Shown piece after piece: positions 58,413 to 64,000 of a DNA stretch of 64,000 nucleotides; within the stretch, counting starts at the first letter, position 1; every line of letters starts with the position of its first letter. A model generated the notes under the pieces. It searched no databases. It was not told where the DNA came from and saw nothing but the letters and a program-made list of their open reading frames with translations. Both the position numbers and the translations under genes were made by a program. The stretch spans positions 248,001 through 312,000 of the forward strand of contig NZ_FOBF01000003.1 in NCBI RefSeq assembly GCF_900109355.1, given 5' to 3'. Source of the stretch: Nonomuraea pusilla. Its GTDB lineage: Bacteria; Actinomycetota; Actinomycetes; Streptosporangiales; Streptosporangiaceae.

Positions 58413-59084
58413 TCAACGGGCGCCCTCGCCGCGGCCCGCGTGCACGCCGATCGCCTGGATGAGCAGTTCGAGCCCGAACTCGAACTCGGCCTCGTGGTCG
58501 CAGCTGTCGAGCAGCGGGGCCAGCGCGCTCACCTCGGGGAACAGCGCGGGATCGACCTCCTCGGCCTTGAGCGTCCCGGCGTGGACGGGCGCGAACGTGG
58601 GGGTCACGCCGACCTCGCGCAGGAGCGAGCCGACGATGAACGCGATGAACATGCGCAGCGCCCTGACGGCGTCCTCACCGCCGAACCCGGCGCCGCGCAG
58701 CGTGGCGAGCGCCCGCTCGACCGGCAGCAGGCCCGCGTGCGAGTGGAGCTGGCGGCTGACGACGAGCATGGTGCAGCGCGGGTAGTGGTGCGCGATCTGG
58801 CGGAAGGCGCGGGCCTGCATGCGCACCCGGTCGGTCCAGTGCGCGCCGGGGTCGTCGGTGAACTCGACGCCGCTCAGCACCGTCTCGGCGACGCCGTCGA
58901 GCAGGGCGTCCTTGTTCGGGACGTGGTTGTAGAGCGACATGACGCCCACGCCGAGCTCGGAGGCGATGCGCCGCATGGACACGGCGTCGGCGCCCTCGCG
59001 TTCGACGAGGTCGATGGCCGCCGCGAGGATGCGGGCGCGGGACAGCCGCCCCGTGGGGGGCTCGGTGGGCAGCTCGGTGGGCAT
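58413..59084 (-). CDS. TetR-family regulator of the divergent di-iron protein gene
   Basis: A 223-residue TetR-type protein with HTH residues 15-60 (ARILAAAIDLVEREGADAVS, MRRIASELGVGVMSLYNHVPN) and a TetR_C ligand domain with helices such as RALRMFIAFIVGSLLREVG. ATG 59084. The divergent promoter region contains two perfect ACGTAC-n3-GTACGT dyads, almost certainly its operators. The family controls efflux or catabolic genes in response to small ligands; here the likely target is the ferritin-like di-iron protein at 59171. Confidence 0.9.
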   Translation of the reverse strand: MPTELPTEPPTGRLSRARILAAAIDLVEREGADAVSMRRIASELGVGVMSLYNHVPNKDALLDGVAETVLSGVEFTDDPGAHWTDRVRMQARAFRQIAHHYPRCTMLVVSRQLHSHAGLLPVERALATLRGAGFGGEDAVRALRMFIAFIVGSLLREVGVTPTFAPVHAGTLKAEEVDPALFPEVSALAPLLDSCDHEAEFEFGLELLIQAIGVHAGRGEGAR

Positions 59085-59100
59085 GGCTCATTGTATTGAC

Positions 59101-59149
59101 GCACGTACACCGTACGTGCAAGCCTCGACAGTGGACGTACGGTGTACGT
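59101..59149. promoter_or_regulatory. Two perfect TetR-type operators
   Basis: GCACGTACACCGTACGTGC (59101-59119) and ACGTACGGTGTACGT (59135-59149) are perfect dyads with the same ACGTAC-n3-GTACGT core, centres 32 bp apart (three helical turns). They cover nearly all of the 86-bp gap between the TetR start and the di-iron gene start. Confidence 0.88.
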
Positions 59150-59170
59150 AATCCCCCCCGCGGAGGTCCG

Positions 59171-60286
59171 ATGTCGACTCACGATCTCTACACCATCCCC
59201 GCAGAGCTCTCGACGTGGAACGTCGAGATGGCCGGAGCCAGCCGGTTCACCTGGGAGTACGACGACGGCAGAGATCGCATGCTGGCCCTGTACCAGAAGG
59301 GCAAGGACAAGCAGTGGGACTCCACCAAGCGCATCGACTGGGACCTCGACGTGGACCCGTACGACGTGCTCGGCGTCCCTGACACCACCATCGCGATCTA
59401 CGACACGCCGCTGTGGCACCGCATGGACGAGCAGACCCGTAAGGAGGTGCGCAGGCATGGCGCGGCGTGGCAGTTCTCCCAGTTCCTCCACGGCGAGCAG
59501 GGCGCCATGATCTGCTCGGCCAGGATCGTGGAGTCGGTGCCCGACCTCGACTCGAAGTTCTACGCCGCCACCCAGACCATGGACGAGGCCCGCCACGCCG
59601 AGACCTACGCCCGCTTCCTGCAGGAGAAGGTGGGCCTGGCGTACCCGATCAACGAGCATCTCAAGGCGCTGCTGGAGAGCACGCTGAGCGACTCGCGCTG
59701 GGACATGCCCTACCTCGGCATGCAGGTGCTCATCGAGGGGCTCGCGCTCGCCGCGTTCGGCGTGATGCGCGACATCACCACCAAGCCGCTGCCCAAGCAG
59801 ATCCTCGCCTACGTCATGCAGGACGAGGCCAGGCACGTCGCCTTCGGCCGGATGGCGCTGCGCGACTACTACGCGAACCTGTCGGAGGCGGAGCGGCGCG
59901 AGCGCGAGGACTTCGTCATCGAGGGCTGCTACCTCATGCGCGACCGGCTGCGCGGCAGGGAGACGTGGGAGAACCTGGGCCTGTCGAGGGCCGAGGTGGA
60001 CGAGGCCATGGAGGCCACCGACCGGTCGGAGTACCTGCGGCTGTTCCGTTCGCTGCTGTTCAGCAGGATCGTCCCGTGCGTCAAGGACATCGGCCTGTGG
60101 AGCCCGCGGCTGCAGGAGGCGTACGCGGAGATGGGTGTGCTGGAGATGGCGGGCCAGTCGCTGGAGGCGCTGATGAAGCAGGACGAGGAGATCGCCGACA
60201 GGATCGACGCGGCCCGCTTCGCGGAGGAGGAGGCCGAGCGCGCCGCCGAGGTGGCGGAGACGATCGCGCTCGGCGGGTCGTCCTGA
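59171..60286 (+). CDS. Ferritin-like di-iron oxygenase/oxidase
   Basis: A 371-residue, all-helical protein with a carboxylate-bridged di-iron site. Ligand clusters are visible as HGEQGA near residue 110, DEARHAETY near 138, EGLALAAF near 195 and DEARHVAFG near 224; the duplicated ExxH set matches ferritin-like, R2/AurF-type oxygenases. Substrate unknown (N-oxygenation or fatty-acyl oxidation are possibilities). GGAGG lies 5 bases before the ATG. It is preceded by two TetR operators and is the sole gene of its unit, so it is induced by the TetR ligand (inference). Confidence 0.85.
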   Translation: MSTHDLYTIPAELSTWNVEMAGASRFTWEYDDGRDRMLALYQKGKDKQWDSTKRIDWDLDVDPYDVLGVPDTTIAIYDTPLWHRMDEQTRKEVRRHGAAWQFSQFLHGEQGAMICSARIVESVPDLDSKFYAATQTMDEARHAETYARFLQEKVGLAYPINEHLKALLESTLSDSRWDMPYLGMQVLIEGLALAAFGVMRDITTKPLPKQILAYVMQDEARHVAFGRMALRDYYANLSEAERREREDFVIEGCYLMRDRLRGRETWENLGLSRAEVDEAMEATDRSEYLRLFRSLLFSRIVPCVKDIGLWSPRLQEAYAEMGVLEMAGQSLEALMKQDEEIADRIDAARFAEEEAERAAEVAETIALGGSS

Positions 60287-60288
60287 CG

Positions 60289-60306
60289 GCCGCCCGCCGC
60301 GGCGGC
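60289..60306. terminator. Short hairpin between the di-iron and deaminase genes
   Basis: GCCGCC (60289-60294) pairs with GGCGGC (60301-60306) in the 20-bp gap between convergent stop codons. The stem is short, so it is only a probable terminator. Confidence 0.5.
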
Positions 60307-60795
60307 TCAGCCCGCGGGCGGCGCCCCGTGGGAGCGGCGGTGCAGGTCGCGGACGCGGCCGGCGAGCTCGGGCACGGGGCCGTCCACCGGCACGCCGGGG
60401 GCGACCTCGCGGATGGGCAGGGTCCGCACGGGAGGCGGCGCGACGCCCAGCTCGCCGAGCCACGAGGCGAGCTGCTCGGAGGACGCGGCGTACACGATGC
60501 GGCCGAGACCGGCCCAGGCGTGGGCGGCGGCGCACATCGGGCAGTGCTCCCCGGAGGTGTACACGGTGGCGGCGGCCCGCTGTTCAGGGGTGAGGTGGGC
60601 CGCCGACCAGCGGGCGATGGCGAGCTCGGGGTGCTGCGTGCGGTCGCCGCCCGCGACGTGGTTGTGGTCCTCGAACAGGACGGCGCCGTCGCCGGAGACC
60701 AGCAGCGAGCCGAACGGCTCGTCGCCGAAGGCCAGCGCCTGCTCGGCCAGCTCGACGCAGCGGCGCAGGTGGGCGAGGTCGGTTTCGTCGATCAT
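60307..60795 (-). CDS. Cytidine/deoxycytidylate deaminase-family nucleoside deaminase
   Basis: A 162-residue CDA-fold protein. The zinc site is complete: QHPELAIA (His ligand and catalytic Glu) and SGEHCPMCAAA (two Cys ligands). The family includes guanine deaminase, tRNA-specific adenosine deaminase and cytosine deaminase; the C-terminal region rich in Pro/Val (PIREVAPGVPVDGPV) resembles guanine deaminase/GuaD-like single-domain proteins. Start chosen at ATG 60795 (MIDETD), preceded by AGGATGG. It is divergent from the ABC exporter pair by about 100 bp. Confidence 0.88.
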   Translation of the reverse strand: MIDETDLAHLRRCVELAEQALAFGDEPFGSLLVSGDGAVLFEDHNHVAGGDRTQHPELAIARWSAAHLTPEQRAAATVYTSGEHCPMCAAAHAWAGLGRIVYAASSEQLASWLGELGVAPPPVRTLPIREVAPGVPVDGPVPELAGRVRDLHRRSHGAPPAG

Positions 60796-60896
60796 CACAG
60801 ACCATCCTAAACACATGTTTCCGCACGTCATATGGGTAAAAGGGAGGTTTCAGGCGGGTCAAAAATCGGTTGAGCCCCAGGGTTAACCTGGAGGTG

Positions 60897-62675
60897 ATGC
60901 CTCCCGATAAACCATCCCCCAGCCGTCCCCTGTCCTCCAACTCCCTGTGGCGGATGCGCTCCTACCTCCGCCCCTACGTCCCCAGGCTCGTGCTCATCTG
61001 GCTGGCCGCCGTGGCCGGCATCGCCGCCAGCATCGCGCTCCCCCTCCTCATCGAGCAGGTCGTCGACGGTCCGGTGCTCCACCACGAGCAGGGCGCCCTC
61101 CTCCCCCTCGGGCTGCTCGCGCTCGGCGTGGGCGCCGCGGAGGCGCTGCTGATCTTCCTGCGGCGCTGGTCGCAGGTGGGCCCCGTGCTCGGCCTGGAGA
61201 CCGCCATCCGCGACGACCTGTACGAGCACCTGCAGCGGCTGCCCATGGGCTTCCACGGCGAGTGGCAGTCGGGCCAGCTGCTCTCCCGCGCCACCACCGA
61301 CCTGTCGACCATCCGCAGGTTCCTCGGCTTCGGCATGCTCTTCCTGGTCATGAACCTCATCCAGCTCGTGACCGTCACCGCGCTGCTGCTGCACAAGCAC
61401 TGGCCGCTCGGGCTGCTCGTCGCCGCGTCCGCCGTGCCGATCGCCCTGATCTCCCTGCGCTTCGAGAAGCGCTACATGAGGATCTCCCGCAAGGTGCAGG
61501 ACGAGCAGGGCGACCTCGCCACGTTCGTGGAGGAGTCGGCCATCGGCGTCCGCACCGTCAAGGCGTTCGGCCGCCGCCACCACGTCTACGACCGCTACGA
61601 CGACGCCGCGCTCACCGTCTACTCCAGCTCGATGGACAAGGTGCGCCTGTCCGCGAGGTTCTTCGCCTTCCTGGAGGTGATCCCCAACGCCACCCTGGCG
61701 CTGGTGCTGCTGCTCGGCGCGCTCGCCGTCGGCGCGGGGTCGCTGACGCTCGGCACGCTGGTCGCCTTCACCACGCTCATGCTGCAGCTCGTCTGGCCGA
61801 TCGCCAGCCTCGGCTGGATCCTCGCCATGGCCCAGGAGGCCGGCACCTCCGCCGACCGCGTCATGGAGGTCATGGACACCGTCCCCGCGATCAGCGGCGG
61901 CACCACCGTCCTCAGCGAGCCGCGCGGCCACCTGCGCTTCGAGGGCGTCGAGTTCCGCTTCCCAGGCGCCGACCGGCCGGTGCTGCGCGACGTGTGGCTG
62001 GAGGTCAGGCCCGGCGAGACCGTCGCCGTCGTCGGCGCCACCGGCTCCGGCAAGACCACGCTCACCGCCCTGGTGCCGCGCCTGCTCGACCCCACGGCGG
62101 GCCGGGTCACCATCGACGGCCACGACGTGCGCGACCTGACGCTCCCCTGCCTGCGCTCGGTCGTCGCCACCGCGTTCGAGGAGCCCACCCTGTTCTCCAT
62201 GAGCGTGCGGGAGAACCTCACGCTCGGCCGGCCCGACGCCACCGACGAGGAGGTCGAGGCCGCCATCCGCACCGCGCAGGCCATGTTCGTCCACGACCTG
62301 CCCTGGGGCCTCGACACCCGCATCGGCGAGCAGGGCCTGTCGCTGTCCGGCGGGCAGCGGCAGCGCCTCGCCCTCGCCCGCGCCGTGCTGACCAGGCCGC
62401 GCGTCCTCGTGCTCGACGACACGCTCTCGGCCCTCGACGTCGAGACCGAGGCGCTCGTCGAGGAGGCGCTGCGGCAGGTGCTGCGCGACGCCACCGGCAT
62501 CGTCGTGGCCCACCGCGCCTCCACCGTGCTGCTCGCCGACCGGGTCGCGCTGCTGCGCGACGGCACCATCACCCACGTCGGCCGCCACCACGAGCTGCTC
62601 GCCCGGGTGCCCGAGTACCGCGAGCTGCTGGCCCAGGACGCCGACCTCGACCCGTCGGAAGGAGCGCTGCGATGA
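60897..62675 (+). CDS. ABC exporter half-transporter, degenerate-site subunit
   Basis: A 592-residue half-transporter: six-span membrane domain (about 30-320) and nucleotide-binding domain with Walker A VGATGSGKTT, signature [16 protein letters not shown], Walker B LVLDDTLSALD and switch HRAST. The residue after the Walker B Asp, normally catalytic Glu, is Asp508. This substitution marks the degenerate-site subunit of heterodimeric exporters (TM287, BmrC, LmrC). The next gene, overlapping by 4 bases, has the canonical partner architecture. Substrates of such exporters are lipids, drugs or peptides. GGAGG lies only 2 bases before ATG 60897, so the start is slightly uncertain. Confidence 0.9.
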   Translation: MPPDKPSPSRPLSSNSLWRMRSYLRPYVPRLVLIWLAAVAGIAASIALPLLIEQVVDGPVLHHEQGALLPLGLLALGVGAAEALLIFLRRWSQVGPVLGLETAIRDDLYEHLQRLPMGFHGEWQSGQLLSRATTDLSTIRRFLGFGMLFLVMNLIQLVTVTALLLHKHWPLGLLVAASAVPIALISLRFEKRYMRISRKVQDEQGDLATFVEESAIGVRTVKAFGRRHHVYDRYDDAALTVYSSSMDKVRLSARFFAFLEVIPNATLALVLLLGALAVGAGSLTLGTLVAFTTLMLQLVWPIASLGWILAMAQEAGTSADRVMEVMDTVPAISGGTTVLSEPRGHLRFEGVEFRFPGADRPVLRDVWLEVRPGETVAVVGATGSGKTTLTALVPRLLDPTAGRVTIDGHDVRDLTLPCLRSVVATAFEEPTLFSMSVRENLTLGRPDATDEEVEAAIRTAQAMFVHDLPWGLDTRIGEQGLSLSGGQRQRLALARAVLTRPRVLVLDDTLSALDVETEALVEEALRQVLRDATGIVVAHRASTVLLADRVALLRDGTITHVGRHHELLARVPEYRELLAQDADLDPSEGALR

Positions 62676-64000
62676 CCGCCGCCGCGCCGGGCACCCAGAC
62701 CCCGGACAAGCCCGCCGCCGACTGGCGCGGCGTCGCCTCCGAGGAGCGCGACGACCTCACGGAGAAGGTGTCGATGCTGCTGCGGGAACGCTCCCGGCGG
62801 CTGCTCGGCGACCTGCTCAGGCCGTACCGCCGGGCGATCGCGCTGCTCACCGGCGTGATCGTCGTCTCCAACGCCGCCGGGCTCGCCATCCCCTACCTCG
62901 TGAAGGTGGGCATCGACGCGGGCATCCCGCCGATGCTGCGGGGCGGCGGCTCCGGCACGCTGGTCACGGTCGTCGGCGTCATCCTCGCGGCGGCGCTCAC
63001 GCAGGCGCTCACCAGGCAGGCGTTCCTGCGGCTGTCCGGCCGCATCGGGCAGAGCATGCTGCTGGAGCTGCGCAGGCGGGTGTTCGACCACTTCCAGCGG
63101 CTGTCGCTGAGCTTCCACGAGAAGTACACGTCGGGGCGGGTCATCTCGCGGCTCACGTCCGACATCGAGGCGATCGCCGAGTTGTTGCAGTCGGGCTTCG
63201 ACGGGCTGGTCACGGCGGTGCTGACGATGTTCGGCACGGCCGCGCTGCTGCTCGTCCTCGACGTCCACCTGGGGCTGGTGGCGCTCGTGCCGCTGCCGCT
63301 GCTGCTGCTGTTCACCGGCTGGTTCCGCCGCCGGTCGGCGATCGTCTACCGGCGCACCAGGGAGACGGTGGCGCTGGTCATCGTCCACTTCGTCGAGTCG
63401 ATGACCGGCGTCAGGGCGGTGCAGGCGTTCCGCAGGGAGCCGCGCAACCAGGAGATCTTCCGCGGGCTCAACCAGGACTACCGCGAGGCCAACGCCTCCG
63501 GCATGCGGCTCATCGCCGTCTTCATGCCCGGCATCAAGCTGATCGGCAACATCACGGTGGGCGGCGTGCTGCTGTACGGCGGCTGGCTGGCGCTGCACGG
63601 CGAGGTCACGGTCGGCGTGCTCGCCGCGTTCCTGCTGTACCTGCGGCAGTTCTACGAGCCCATGCAGGAGATCTCGCAGTTCTACAACACGCTGCAGTCG
63701 GCGGGCGCGGCGCTGGAGAAGCTGTCGGGGGTGCTGGAGGAGGAGCCCTCGGTGCCCGAGCCGCGCGAGCCGCGGCCGCTGCCCGAGCCGCAGGGCCGGG
63801 TCGTGTTCGAGGGCGTGCGGTTCGCGTACGTCGAGGAGATGCCGATCCTGCCGGGGCTCGACCTGACCATCCCGGCGGGGCAGAGCGTGGCGCTCGTCGG
63901 CGCGACGGGCGCGGGCAAGACGACGCTGGCCAAGCTGATCGCCCGCTTCTACGACCCGACGGCGGGCCGGGTGCTGCTCGACGGCGTGGACCTGCGCGAC
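62672..64000 (+). CDS. ABC exporter half-transporter, partner subunit (3' end outside window)
   Basis: Open to the window end (443 codons visible). An N-terminal charged region of about 45 residues precedes six membrane spans (IALLTGVIVVSNAAGLAIPY is the first) and the start of the nucleotide-binding domain with Walker A VGATGAGKTTLAKL. The conserved GVDLRD ends at the window edge, so the signature and Walker B are not visible. Its ATG overlaps the upstream stop (ATGA), which indicates coupled translation of a heterodimer. Whether it has the catalytic Glu cannot be seen here; one is expected. Confidence 0.9.
   Translation, partial: MTAAAPGTQTPDKPAADWRGVASEERDDLTEKVSMLLRERSRRLLGDLLRPYRRAIALLTGVIVVSNAAGLAIPYLVKVGIDAGIPPMLRGGGSGTLVTVVGVILAAALTQALTRQAFLRLSGRIGQSMLLELRRRVFDHFQRLSLSFHEKYTSGRVISRLTSDIEAIAELLQSGFDGLVTAVLTMFGTAALLLVLDVHLGLVALVPLPLLLLFTGWFRRRSAIVYRRTRETVALVIVHFVESMTGVRAVQAFRREPRNQEIFRGLNQDYREANASGMRLIAVFMPGIKLIGNITVGGVLLYGGWLALHGEVTVGVLAAFLLYLRQFYEPMQEISQFYNTLQSAGAALEKLSGVLEEEPSVPEPREPRPLPEPQGRVVFEGVRFAYVEEMPILPGLDLTIPAGQSVALVGATGAGKTTLAKLIARFYDPTAGRVLLDGVDLRD

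Overview
The window is very GC-rich chromosomal DNA with GTG/TTG starts, ATGA gene overlaps, many LacI/TetR/MarR regulators, sugar ABC importers without their own ATPase, an MsiK-type shared ATPase and GSII-type glutamine synthetase. This points to a filamentous actinomycete (Streptosporangiaceae-like, e.g. Nonomuraea; the genus is inference). No rRNA, tRNA, CRISPR array, transposase, prophage or origin was seen.

Layout. 1-7.3 kb: tail of a coiled-coil ATPase, a secreted protein, an AraC regulator divergent from an alpha/beta hydrolase, and a HTH-citrate synthase divergent from a homocitrate/isopropylmalate-synthase-like enzyme. 7.3-8.8 kb: a 56-residue membrane protein, an OhrR-type MarR regulator, a broken TipA-like MerR gene and repetitive debris. 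8.7-16.4 kb: a LacI-controlled locus resembling fructosamine (Amadori) catabolism: FrlB-like deglycase, HAD phosphatase, a wrecked epimerase, the LacI repressor, FrlD-like kinase, binding protein and two permeases. Paired copies of TGAGAACGTTCTCA-type operators precede both transcription units. 16.4-21.4 kb: sbcC-sbcD. 21.4-30.5 kb: two hydrolases, an LCP cell-wall enzyme, an MFS/enolase-superfamily pair, and a TetR gene divergent from a drug exporter. 30.5-38.3 kb: a tightly overlapping five-gene minus-strand operon (SWIM, DUF5691-like, MoxR AAA+, DUF5682-like, vWA). 38.4-41.5 kb: a second sugar importer. 41.5-45.3 kb: a cupin and a 1084-residue NACHT-LRR (NLR-like) protein. 45.4-52.4 kb: aldehyde dehydrogenase, glnII, lipoproteins and an oversized FtsH-like membrane protease. 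52.7-58.4 kb: CMD-like protein, SDR, msiK divergent from a second LacI gene, glutathione peroxidase, and two paralogous secreted muralytic enzymes. 58.4-64 kb: TetR divergent from a di-iron protein, a deaminase, and a heterodimeric ABC exporter cut by the window end.

How the genes work together. Neither sugar importer (13.3-16.4 and 38.4-41.5 kb) carries an ATPase gene, and MsiK at 54.0-55.2 kb is the natural partner for both. The frl-like genes together would import a glycated amine, phosphorylate it and split it to glucose-6-phosphate and the free amine. The five-gene MoxR/vWA operon and the NLR-like gene are the best candidates for poorly described systems. A recurring oddity is GC-rich tandem repeats sitting on or just after gene 3' ends (citrate synthase, LacI, AraC).
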